From: Solimicrobium sp040544425
GTDB taxonomy: Bacteria; Pseudomonadota; Gammaproteobacteria; Burkholderiales; Burkholderiaceae_D
DNA: 64,000 bases
Assembly: GCA_040544425.1 (NCBI GenBank)
Contig: JBEONO010000008.1
Coordinates: 135,284-199,283, forward strand
Direction of reading: 5' to 3'
In this document: in pieces, positions 27,052 to 35,016 of the stretch
Layout of the letters: the number at the start of each line of letters is the position of its first letter
Numbering within the stretch: position 1 is the stretch's first letter
Notes under the pieces: model-generated
Databases searched by the model: none
Told to the model about the DNA's origin: nothing
Seen by the model: only the letters and a program-made list of their open reading frames with translations
Position numbers and translations under genes: made by a program

Positions 27052-28307
27052 CGCAGCATATCGATACTTATCTTCAAATTTTTGCTGCCTGGCTGAACCG
27101 GTTTGCTCAATCCCTCCAGGTCACCGGCACTCGGCGTAGCACTGCCCGATTTGGACACCCTGGCACCGACCACCACCGAAGCATAGTCGGACAACTTCAC
27201 GTTGGGCATCATCCCCATCGTGTCATCCAGGGCAAACTTGACCGGTAAATCTTTCACCTGTTTGCGCAGCACCGCCAGCGGGAAGCGCGGTCCTTCAGCT
27301 GCGCGCGCAAAAATAAATACTGTATCGTTTGGATCGGCTTTGCCTTTCAGCTTCGTGTCGATCGAGACTTCGCCCTCAAGGCTGAGCGAAGCGCCAGCTG
27401 CCTTGGTCGCAGGAATGGCCGGCCGACTTTCTGCCGCTGGTTCGGGAGCACCGGCCAGGTTTTGCGCTTCATTGATATCGTTTGTGGTCGCCCGGGCAAT
27501 CTCGGAATCCGCTTCAACCAGGGGAAGAATTTTTTTCCAGTACTGGATCGCATTCTGATAATCGCGTCGCTCAAAAGCGGCACTGGCTGCCAGTGAGAGC
27601 GCTTTCAGGTTTACGGGATCGATGGACAGAGCCTGGGCGATGATTTTTTCCGGCTCGCCCTGCAGCGTCTTGTTTTGCGACATGGCCATGGCGTCGGCAT
27701 AATCAGCCAACAGGTTCGCGTCATTTGGATTCAGTTTGACCAGGCGCGCGTAAGCCTGCGTTGCATCCTGATAGCGGCCGAGCGCATGGTAGGAGCGTGC
27801 CAGCATGGCCAGTCCAGTTGCGTCGCTCGGATCCTGTTTTAAGTGCTGCTCAAGTTGCGCGACCATTTTGGCAATCTGTTCAGGAGTCGGATTGGCTGGA
27901 TCAGTGGCGGCCTGATTTGCTTCGGTCTGTGCTGACGGTGCCTCAATGGTCAGAGGCGAACCAAGATAGAGATACAGCGAGATCGCCACGACTGGGATCA
28001 ACAAGCCGATCCCAACCACCATGCTCAACTTTTCCGGGGCATGGGTGACCGATGGCGAATCGGACAGCACGTCCGTCGACACACGACGTTCCAGTTCCAG
28101 TTTGGCGCTTTGGTAGTCATCCTGATTGATGATGCCTGCGCCCAGATCTCGGTCCAGTTCACGCAACTGGTCGCGCAGCACCTGCAGATTGACTTCACTG
28201 CTCAAGGATGCTCCAGTCCCAGAATTTTTCGATCGCATCAGGGTTGGCAACACGAACAGCAAGGCGGCGGCGACCAGGCCTGCCACAAGCACTAAAAACA
28301 TCGTCAT
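27048..28307 (-). CDS. ccmI: CcmI, cytochrome c maturation (copy 2)
   Basis: 419 residues. The N-terminal helix (about 1-24) is followed by LRDQLRELDRDLGAGIINQDDYQSAKLELERR, the CcmI signature. A second helix (about 100-116), a TPR domain (about 135-285) and a C-terminal Ig-like domain (about 310-419, VSIDTKLKGKADPNDTVFIFARA) follow. It binds apocytochrome c for the CcmF/CcmH haem lyase. ATGA overlap with ccmH upstream shows an operon. Compared with the shorter CcmI-like protein at 16751-17653, it keeps the full C-terminal domain and is probably the housekeeping form. Confidence 0.9.
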   Translation of the reverse strand: MTMFLVLVAGLVAAALLFVLPTLMRSKNSGTGASLSSEVNLQVLRDQLRELDRDLGAGIINQDDYQSAKLELERRVSTDVLSDSPSVTHAPEKLSMVVGIGLLIPVVAISLYLYLGSPLTIEAPSAQTEANQAATDPANPTPEQIAKMVAQLEQHLKQDPSDATGLAMLARSYHALGRYQDATQAYARLVKLNPNDANLLADYADAMAMSQNKTLQGEPEKIIAQALSIDPVNLKALSLAASAAFERRDYQNAIQYWKKILPLVEADSEIARATTNDINEAQNLAGAPEPAAESRPAIPATKAAGASLSLEGEVSIDTKLKGKADPNDTVFIFARAAEGPRFPLAVLRKQVKDLPVKFALDDTMGMMPNVKLSDYASVVVGARVSKSGSATPSAGDLEGLSKPVQPGSKNLKISIDMLR

Positions 28308-28780
28308 AACTGTTCCTTGTTATTTGTTTTACCTTCCAATAATTCGGCACTGCGCTGCATGTCTGATTCACTCGGCTCGTCCATCGCCTCGGGTCGCCGC
28401 AGTTTCATCCCCAGAAAAATCAGGCCAGCAATCAGCAGCAGGAAAGGACCGAACCACAGCAATGCTGTCGTGGTTTGCAGCGGCGGGCGGTACAGCACAA
28501 AATCGCCGTAACGTTGCACCATGTAGTCATAAATTTCTTTATCCGACATGCCTTGCTGAATTTTTTCGCGGACCTGATTTCTGAGGTCAACGGCCAGATC
28601 GGCATGCGAATCGGCGATCGTCTGATTTTGACAGACCAGGCAGCGCAGTTGTTCGGAAATGGCCATGACGTGTTTGTCCAACTCAGAATTGGACAGGGTT
28701 GAATTTTGTGCCACCGCACAGAGCGTCAACGTCGCCAAGCAAATAAACAGAATAAAGTTACGCACGATTTGGCTTTTCAA
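28304..28780 (-). CDS. ccmH: CcmH, cytochrome c maturation thiol protein
   Basis: 158 residues with signal peptide (about 1-24), the haem-lyase thiol motif RCLVCQN (LRCLVC, about residues 46-51) and a C-terminal membrane helix (about 105-123). CcmH reduces and holds the CxxCH cysteines of apocytochromes. It overlaps ccmI by ATGA and lies 58 nt after ccmF. The usual ccmG (dsbE) gene expected between ccmF and ccmH is absent. Confidence 0.92.
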   Translation of the reverse strand: MKSQIVRNFILFICLATLTLCAVAQNSTLSNSELDKHVMAISEQLRCLVCQNQTIADSHADLAVDLRNQVREKIQQGMSDKEIYDYMVQRYGDFVLYRPPLQTTTALLWFGPFLLLIAGLIFLGMKLRRPEAMDEPSESDMQRSAELLEGKTNNKEQL

Positions 28781-28838
28781 TAAAAGGTAAAAATTTTCCG
28801 GAAATAATTTCCGGCGCCAGCAGAAAACGAGTCATGCC

Positions 28839-30830
28839 TTAAACCATGTTGGACAACTGTGCCAATGCCACTTGCTGCGCATCGGCCTTTGGTTTCAGGG
28901 CCGCGATACGATAGCGCCGATCCGACGCAGCAAATGCGCCACCCAAAGCTATGATCAGACAGCCTGCCCAGATCCACATGACGAAAGGTTTATGCTGCAC
29001 CCGCACCACCCAGACATCCGGGCTGGTTTCATCGCCGAGCGAGAGATACAGGTCACGGGTAAAGCCACGATTAATCGCCGCTTCGGTCATTGGCATCTGC
29101 TGCACAATGAAGAAGCGCTTCTCCGGTTTCATCACCGCGATTTTTTTACCGCCGCGCTCCACATCAAATGTTGCCTGCGCGGCGACATAGTTGGGACCCT
29201 TGACTTCGCGGATATCGGTAAACCGGAACGTATACTCACCGGCGCTGGTGCTGTCGCCAACCCGCATGCTGACATCATTGGAAATTGCCATCCCTTTGAC
29301 CAGCGTTACGCCAACCACAAACACGGCGATCCCGACATGGGCAATCAACATGCCCCAATAGCTGTTCGGCTGACTGGCAAGTCGCCGCCAGATCGGCGTT
29401 CCTGCCGGGGCATGCGCCAGGCGTTCGGTTAAATGCAATCCGGTTGCCAGGAAAATCCACGCTGCAAGAGCAATGCCCATGACGACCGATATCGACGGCG
29501 CAAACACGATGCCGATGCAAACTGCAAATGCCAGCGCCGCTGCGGCGATCCAGCGCAGGCGATGCAGCACGATCCTGACGTCGGCATTTTTCCAGTTCAG
29601 GAATGGACCTACTGCCATTAACACCAGCACCGGAATCATGATGGGCACAAACACCGCTTCGAAATACGGCGGACCAACTGAAATTTTTCCGAGATTTAAG
29701 GCATCCAAAACCAGTGGATACATCGTGCCGAGAAACACCGTACCGGCGGCAGCGAGGAACAACACATTATTCACCAGCAGCATCGATTCCCGGGAAAAAA
29801 AACTGAAGCTGCCACCCTGTCCGACTTTGGGCGCTCTGATCGCATACAGCAGCAGCGACCCGCCAATGACGATGGCAAGGAAAATCAAAATAAACAGGCC
29901 GCGCTTTGGATCGGTGGCAAACGCATGCACCGAGGTCAAGACCCCGGAACGAACGATGAATGTGCCGAGCAGAGACAAAGAAAATGCAATGATCGCCAAC
30001 AGGACTGTCCAGTTTTTAAAGCTGCCGCGCTTTTCCGTCACGGCCAGAGAATGGATCAATGCAGTGCCGACCAGCCAGGGCATAAAGGAAGCATTTTCAA
30101 CCGCATCCCAAAACCACCAGCCGCCCCAACCCAATTCGTAATAAGCCCAAAAGCTGCCCATAAAAATTCCCAGGGTCAGAAACATCCAGGCAACCAGCGT
30201 CCAGGGCCGGGACCAGCGTGCCCAGGCCGCATCCAGTTTGCCGCCCATTAAAGCGGCGATCGCGAATGAAAACACCACCGAGAAACCCACGTATCCCATG
30301 TACAGCATCGGCGGATGCACAATCATCCCGAAGTCCTGCAACAGCGGATTTAAATCACGACCATCGGATGGAACAGGAAACAGACGATCAAACGGATTGG
30401 AGGTAAACAGCATAAAGCTTAAAAATCCAACGCTGATCAAACCCATCACGCCGAGCACGCGCGCAATCATCAGCTCGGGAAGCTGGCGGCTGAATGTGGC
30501 GACTGCGAACGTCCACAGCACCAGCATTTCGCTCCACAACAGCAGCGAGCCCTCATGCCCGCCCCAGGTGCCGGCAATGCGGTAATACACCGGCAGCATC
30601 GAGTTTGAGTTGGACGCCACATAGGTGATTGAAAAGTCGTTGGTAATGAACGAGTAGACCAGACAGATAAAAGCAATCGTCACGAAGGTGAACTGTCCGG
30701 CGGCCGCCGGGCGCGCAATTTCCATCCAGCGCGATTTGTTTTGAAATGATCCGGCAATCGGAAGAATGCCTTGCAACAGCGCCAGACACAGCGCCAGGAT
30801 CAGAGAGAAATTGCCTATTTCAGGGATCAT
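28839..30830 (-). CDS. ccmF: CcmF, cytochrome c haem lyase subunit
   Basis: 663 residues, full length, with about fifteen membrane helices. The WWD haem-handling motif GWGGWWFWDAVENASFMPW is intact and conserved periplasmic histidines are present (for example VHPPMLYMG). CcmF ligates haem to CxxCH motifs together with CcmH and CcmI. It is first in a ccmF-ccmH-ccmI operon. The ccmABCDE and ccmG genes are not in this window. The two neighbouring cytochromes alone would need 57 haem attachments, which explains the placement. Confidence 0.93.
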   Translation of the reverse strand: MIPEIGNFSLILALCLALLQGILPIAGSFQNKSRWMEIARPAAAGQFTFVTIAFICLVYSFITNDFSITYVASNSNSMLPVYYRIAGTWGGHEGSLLLWSEMLVLWTFAVATFSRQLPELMIARVLGVMGLISVGFLSFMLFTSNPFDRLFPVPSDGRDLNPLLQDFGMIVHPPMLYMGYVGFSVVFSFAIAALMGGKLDAAWARWSRPWTLVAWMFLTLGIFMGSFWAYYELGWGGWWFWDAVENASFMPWLVGTALIHSLAVTEKRGSFKNWTVLLAIIAFSLSLLGTFIVRSGVLTSVHAFATDPKRGLFILIFLAIVIGGSLLLYAIRAPKVGQGGSFSFFSRESMLLVNNVLFLAAAGTVFLGTMYPLVLDALNLGKISVGPPYFEAVFVPIMIPVLVLMAVGPFLNWKNADVRIVLHRLRWIAAAALAFAVCIGIVFAPSISVVMGIALAAWIFLATGLHLTERLAHAPAGTPIWRRLASQPNSYWGMLIAHVGIAVFVVGVTLVKGMAISNDVSMRVGDSTSAGEYTFRFTDIREVKGPNYVAAQATFDVERGGKKIAVMKPEKRFFIVQQMPMTEAAINRGFTRDLYLSLGDETSPDVWVVRVQHKPFVMWIWAGCLIIALGGAFAASDRRYRIAALKPKADAQQVALAQLSNMV

Positions 30831-31119
30831 TGTTCACCTTTTTGTCACGTAAGTCTGGTCAACCATCGCGTCGATCGCGCAGGAAGTCATATTGAATTTC
30901 AACGGCACTGTCTTGTTTGCAGAAACTTGTATGCAGAAACGAATCGAAAATCAGTTTAGCTGAAAAAGCTGTGCTGTACGGGTTTTCAGATCAGATCTTA
31001 GCATTCGGGTTTGCTGTGGGTGGGATGGTTACATTCTTTTTCAAAATCACGATTATGCAGAATTTGAGATGCTGCTTTTTAGCTATTTCAACAGACCGTC
31101 TTGGCGATCCCTACCAGGC
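30831..31119. other. ccmF upstream region without a gene
   Basis: About 290 bases of non-coding DNA, continuing into the inverted-repeat element at 31120-31218 and then into the tRNA genes. It should hold the promoter for ccmF on the minus strand, but I could not assign convincing -35 and -10 boxes. Confidence 0.4.
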
Positions 31120-31218
31120 ACGTCGTTCCCGCGGTTTCAGGCGGGAACCTGGCGTCGTTGGTTTGCGATCCAAGGCTATAAGTCACTGGGTTCCCGCCTG
31201 ACCCCGCGGGAACGACGT
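31120..31218. repeat. REP-like inverted repeat element
   Basis: Two 31-nt arms beginning ACGTCGTTCCCGCGG (31120-31150) and ending CGCGGGAACGACGT (31188-31218) pair almost perfectly around a 37-nt spacer. Related GTCGTTCCCG...GGGAACCC arms occur inside the element at 45388-45696. It lies between ccmF and tRNA-Asp, with no coding potential. It looks like an intergenic REP/MITE-type repeat. Confidence 0.75.
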
Positions 31219-31275
31219 AAGAAATGACAGGGATTCTAAAAGTGGAAATGCCCGCTTGCGCGGGCATTTATATTT

Positions 31276-31352
31276 TGGCGGAGTGGACGGGACTCGAACC
31301 CGCGACCCCCGGCGTGACAGGCCGGTATTCTAACCAACTGAACTACCACTCC
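31276..31352 (-). tRNA. tRNA-Asp (GTC)
   Basis: A 77-nt cloverleaf on the minus strand beginning GGAGTGGTAGTTCAG and ending in encoded CCA. The anticodon loop CTGTCAC gives anticodon GTC. The T-loop GTTCGAGTC is canonical. It lies 18 nt from tRNA-Val and downstream of hupB. Confidence 0.95.
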
Positions 31353-31370
31353 TGTAGCCTTGCGTTTAAT

Positions 31371-31446
31371 TGGTGGGTGCTGAGAGGCTCGAACTCCCGA
31401 CCTACGCCTTGTAAGGGCGCCGCTCTACCAACTGAGCTAAGCACCC
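31371..31446 (-). tRNA. tRNA-Val (TAC)
   Basis: A 76-nt cloverleaf on the minus strand beginning GGGTGCTTAGCTCAG and ending in CCA. The anticodon loop CTTACAA gives anticodon TAC. It lies 28 nt downstream of hupB in the same direction and is probably transcribed with tRNA-Asp. Confidence 0.95.
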
Positions 31447-31474
31447 AATCAAACTTCTGACTGAACAGAGCGCG

Positions 31475-31747
31475 TCAGTTTACTGCATCCTTCAAACCTT
31501 TGCCAGGTTTAAATTTCGGAACTTTCGCCGACTTGATTTTGATCGCTTCACCAGTGCGCGGATTGCGACCGACACGTGCAGCGCGCTTGCCAACGGAGAA
31601 GGTGCCGAAACCAACCAGGGTAACTGTGCCGTTCTTTTTCAACGTAACTTTAATTGCGCCTATCGTTGCGTCTAAAGACCGCGTAGCAGCTGCTTTAGAA
31701 ATGTCTGCCGATTTGGCAATATGTTCAATCAATTCGGTCTTGTTCAC
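31475..31747 (-). CDS. hupB: HU-family nucleoid protein
   Basis: 90 residues starting MNKTELIEHIAKSADISK, with the DNA-binding arm signature GFGTFSVGKRAARVGRNP (about 46-63). It is a homolog of HU-beta, a nucleoid architectural protein active as a dimer. It precedes tRNA-Val and tRNA-Asp. The order hupB-tRNA-tRNA matches the conserved lon-hupB-tRNA-ppiD region as I recall it in Burkholderiales, except that lon is replaced by nadB on one side and ppiD is 15 kb away on the other. Confidence 0.95.
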   Translation of the reverse strand: MNKTELIEHIAKSADISKAAATRSLDATIGAIKVTLKKNGTVTLVGFGTFSVGKRAARVGRNPRTGEAIKIKSAKVPKFKPGKGLKDAVN

Positions 31748-32305
31748 TTACGTCCCCTAGCAAAAGTTAAAATTCGTGTCGATGCTTATCGACGGCTGGC
31801 GCATTCCCACATGCGTATTCGTTTGATGTTCTTCATTTTTTTCACCAGGCTCTACCGGTTGCGGTAGAAAATCGGCCCTCGTATTAAACTAGCCCTGCAC
31901 ATGGCTGTCAAGCGGTTTAACCAAAATTAACAGGCGTTTAAAAAAATAATTCGCAAAAAATTCAACGTCGATTGCATCATCAGTTTTTGACTACAAGCTT
32001 TGCTGCAGTTGCGTTCGTCGATCTCATTAAAATCAAACCATCGATGCACAAGTTCGGGCATTTTTATTTTTTGAATATTCAAATTATTTATCTGTTTTCG
32101 CAAAAAATAATCCGAAAAAATTTTCATCGATCAGGCTGACATCAATCTGATTCTTGCTGTGAATTCGAGCCTGTCAAAATTTGTGGCGGCGGGTTTTGTG
32201 GTGTTTTCAATAATAGTGCAGCGCAGTGAACTGAGCCGTGACCCGGCGAATCCCCGCTAAAGCCTTGGGTTTTTGAGTATTTGCAAATTAAAATTGCAAA
32301 ATGTT
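31748..32305. other. AT-rich intergenic region between hupB and nadB
   Basis: About 560 bases, divergent promoters expected. The central part (31920-32130) is unusually AT-rich, with A and T runs such as AAAAAAATAATTCGC and GCAAAAAATAATCCG. A minus-strand frame at 31927-32127 has no ribosome site or recognisable family and is not called. Confidence 0.45.
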
Positions 32306-32334
32306 TTTACCGCTTTCAACAAAGCGTCTATAGT
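32306..32334 (+). promoter_or_regulatory. promoter of nadB
   Basis: TTTACC (32306-32311) and TATAGT (32329-32334) are separated by exactly 17 nt, 29 nt upstream of the nadB ATG. The short leader has no obvious Shine-Dalgarno sequence. Confidence 0.5.
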
Positions 32335-32363
32335 TTAGCCCACTCTCACTTTCTCATCGAACC

Positions 32364-34004
32364 ATGAATTTTGACGTTGCCATTATCGGAAGTGGATTAG
32401 CAGGATATTCCGTCGCCTTGCATTTAGCAGATACTCAAAAAGTCGCCATCTTTTCCAAACGTGCTTTGCTCGACGGCTCCAGCAGCTGGGCCCAGGGCGG
32501 TATCGCAGCGGTACTCGATTCGGGTGACAGCGTCGAGCAACACCTGTCCGACACCCTGATTGCGGGCGGAGGATTATGCGATGAAGCCGCGACCAAATAT
32601 ATTCTGGAAAACGGCCGCAGTGCAATTGACTGGTTGATCGCACAAGGTGTGCCATTCACCCAGGACACGGAAGCTGAACTCGGCTTTCATCTGACCCGCG
32701 AAGGCGGACACAGCCAACGCCGCATCATTCACGCCGCAGATGCTACCGGTCATGCGGTGCAGGTCACGCTTGAAGAGAAAATCCGCAATCATCCGAACAT
32801 CAGTTTGTTCGAACATTATTATGCGATCGACCTGATCACTACCGACAAGCTTGATCAACCGGTCAACGCCAACAAAGCACCAACATCGCGCTGCCTGGGT
32901 CTGTATGTGCAGGATGTACGCACCGGGAAAGTGCATACCGTCGCCGCGCAGCACACCGTGCTGGCAACCGGCGGCGCGGGAAAAGTCTATCTGTATACAA
33001 CCAATCCCGATACGGCTACCGGCGACGGGATTGCGATGGCGTGGCGCGCAGGATGCCGGATCGCGAATATGGAATTCATCCAGTTTCATCCGACCTGCCT
33101 GTATCACCCGTATGCCAAATCATTTTTGATTTCCGAAGCGGTGCGCGGCGAAGGCGGCCTGTTAAAACTGCCTGCTTCAGCCGGTGCCTCGGCCGGCAAA
33201 CGTTTCATGCCCGCGCATGATGAACGGGCCGAACTTGCACCGCGCGATGTGGTCGCACGCGCGATTGACTTCGAAATGAAAAAGCGCGGTCTGGATCACG
33301 TTGATCTGGATATTTCGCATCAGCCGCTCGAATTTTTAAAAGAACATTTTCCTACCATTTACGCGCGCTGCCTGGAGTTTGGTATCGACATCAGCAAGCA
33401 GCCGATACCGGTGGTGCCTGCTGCGCATTACACCTGCGGTGGCATCGTCACCGATATGCTGGGTCGCACCGATTTGCCAGGACTGTACGCGGTCGGCGAA
33501 ACCTCTTACACCGGGCTGCACGGTGCGAATCGTCTGGCCAGTAATTCATTGCTGGAATGTCTGGTGATCGGCAAAGGGGTGGCCGAACAGATCACCAGTC
33601 AGGAACCGATCCGGATTCCGAAGTTGCCCAACTGGGATGAAAGTCGTGTCACTGATGCAGATGAAGAAGTGGTGATTGCCCATAACTGGGATGAGTTGCG
33701 CCGCTTTATGTGGAACTACGTGGGGATCGTGCGCACCACCAAGCGACTGGAACGCGCACAACACCGGATCCGTCTGTTGAAGGAAGAGATCGACGAGTAC
33801 TATGCCAACTTCCGCATCACAAACAATTTACTGGAGTTGCGCAATCTGGTCGATGTCGCGTCACTGATCGTCAACAGCGCCCTGTCACGTCGCGAGAGTC
33901 GCGGTTTGCATTTCAGTCGTGACTTCCCGGATACCTTGCCCAAAGCCATCCCGACCGTGCTTGCTCCGCAGGTGCGGGAAAAAAATCAGCCGCGCCGTTC
34001 TTAA
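32364..34004 (+). CDS. nadB: L-aspartate oxidase
   Basis: 546-residue FAD enzyme converting L-aspartate to iminoaspartate, the first step of quinolinate and NAD synthesis. Visible are the FAD motif GSGLAGYSVALHLA (8-21), SSSWAQGGIAAVL (about 42-54), the succinate-dehydrogenase-like motif HLTREGGHSQRR, the active-site Arg in RAELAPRDVVARAID, and the C-terminal helical domain. The nadA and nadC partners are not adjacent. It belongs to a plus-strand run with wrbA-like, DUF2069 and FAD-dehydrogenase genes 14 nt downstream. Confidence 0.95.
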   Translation: MNFDVAIIGSGLAGYSVALHLADTQKVAIFSKRALLDGSSSWAQGGIAAVLDSGDSVEQHLSDTLIAGGGLCDEAATKYILENGRSAIDWLIAQGVPFTQDTEAELGFHLTREGGHSQRRIIHAADATGHAVQVTLEEKIRNHPNISLFEHYYAIDLITTDKLDQPVNANKAPTSRCLGLYVQDVRTGKVHTVAAQHTVLATGGAGKVYLYTTNPDTATGDGIAMAWRAGCRIANMEFIQFHPTCLYHPYAKSFLISEAVRGEGGLLKLPASAGASAGKRFMPAHDERAELAPRDVVARAIDFEMKKRGLDHVDLDISHQPLEFLKEHFPTIYARCLEFGIDISKQPIPVVPAAHYTCGGIVTDMLGRTDLPGLYAVGETSYTGLHGANRLASNSLLECLVIGKGVAEQITSQEPIRIPKLPNWDESRVTDADEEVVIAHNWDELRRFMWNYVGIVRTTKRLERAQHRIRLLKEEIDEYYANFRITNNLLELRNLVDVASLIVNSALSRRESRGLHFSRDFPDTLPKAIPTVLAPQVREKNQPRRS

Positions 34005-34018
34005 CATTCAGGTTTTAT

Positions 34019-34633
34019 ATGACTACCCGTTCGACTGATATCACCCTGCTGGTACTTTACTACTCGCGTCACGGTGCGACCAAAAAAATGGCCGACCTGA
34101 TTGCGCAAGGTATAGAAAGCGTGCCCGGTTGCAGCGCGCGGATCCGCACCGTGCCGGCAGTCTCGGCAGTCTGCGAAGCGGTCGAGAGTACCATTCCCGA
34201 ACAGGGCGCGCCGTATGTGGAATTAAGCGACTTGACCGACTGTGCCGGCCTCGCACTGGGTTCCCCTACCCGGTTCGGCAATATGGCTTCGGCGATGAAA
34301 TATTTTTGGGACGGCACGGTTGCCGACTGGCTGTCCGGATCGCTGGCCGGCAAACCGGCCTCTGTATTTACCTCAACCGGAAGTTTGCACGGCGGCCAGG
34401 AATCGACCCTGCTGTCGATGATGCTGCCGCTTATGCACCACGGCATGTTGATCGTTGGCTTGCCCTACACTCACCCTGCACTGATGGCCACCAGCACCGG
34501 CGGCTCGCCCTATGGTGCCAGTCACTGGGCCGGTGCTGATGGCAGCAGATCGATTTCCGAAGACAGCAAACAACTGGCAATTGCGCTGGGCGCGCGCCTG
34601 GCCTCCACTGCACTGAAGTTACACCGATCATGA
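34019..34633 (+). CDS. wrbA: WrbA-like NAD(P)H:quinone oxidoreductase
   Basis: 204 residues of flavodoxin-like fold. VLYYSRHGATKKMADLIAQGI is the FMN phosphate loop region, and SPTRFGNMASAMKYFWDGT and FTSTGSLHGGQESTLLSMM are hallmark WrbA motifs. It reduces quinones by two electrons, protecting against redox stress. It lies 14 nt after nadB, and its stop overlaps the DUF2069 gene by ATGA. Confidence 0.9.
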   Translation: MTTRSTDITLLVLYYSRHGATKKMADLIAQGIESVPGCSARIRTVPAVSAVCEAVESTIPEQGAPYVELSDLTDCAGLALGSPTRFGNMASAMKYFWDGTVADWLSGSLAGKPASVFTSTGSLHGGQESTLLSMMLPLMHHGMLIVGLPYTHPALMATSTGGSPYGASHWAGADGSRSISEDSKQLAIALGARLASTALKLHRS

Positions 34634-35016
34634 ATAAATCGACCGTCTATGCCCACGGTGCGACGCTTTCGCTCTTGGCCCTGATCGCACTGTGCATACT
34701 GGAAGAGATGTGGCTGGCACCGCTGCGCCCGGGCGGCTCGTGGCTGGTGATCAAAGTTGTGCCGCTGTTTTTTTCCCTGCGTGGCGTGATCAAAAAAGAT
34801 AACTACACCATGCAGTGGTCGTCGATGTTGATCCTGGTTTATTTCACCGAGGGTATCGTCAGGGCTACCTCAGACAAAGCTGTCATGTCGGCGCGAATCT
34901 CGTGGCTCGAAGTGTTGTTATGTCTGCTGTTTTTTTACTGCACCCTGTCCTATTTACGCCCGATCAAAAAAGCCGCCAAAGCCAGGGCACAACTGGAATC
35001 CCAGTCTGCGCCATGA
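34630..35016 (+). CDS. DUF2069 membrane protein
   Basis: 128 residues with four hydrophobic segments (about 8-26, 37-55, 60-80, 93-112). The phrase WLVIKVVPLFFSLRGVIKK is typical of DUF2069. This family commonly follows wrbA in betaproteobacteria, as here with a 4-nt overlap, and it also overlaps the next gene by ATGA. Function is unknown. Confidence 0.82.
   Translation: MNKSTVYAHGATLSLLALIALCILEEMWLAPLRPGGSWLVIKVVPLFFSLRGVIKKDNYTMQWSSMLILVYFTEGIVRATSDKAVMSARISWLEVLLCLLFFYCTLSYLRPIKKAAKARAQLESQSAP

Noticed and set aside
31219..31275. tRNA-associated attachment site for an island
   Set aside because: No duplicate of the tRNA-Asp or tRNA-Val 3' end and no integrase could be found by eye, so island insertion remains only a synteny-based inference.
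31927..32127. Minus-strand 66-codon frame between hupB and nadB
   Set aside because: AT-rich, no ribosome site, no family resemblance; probably chance.
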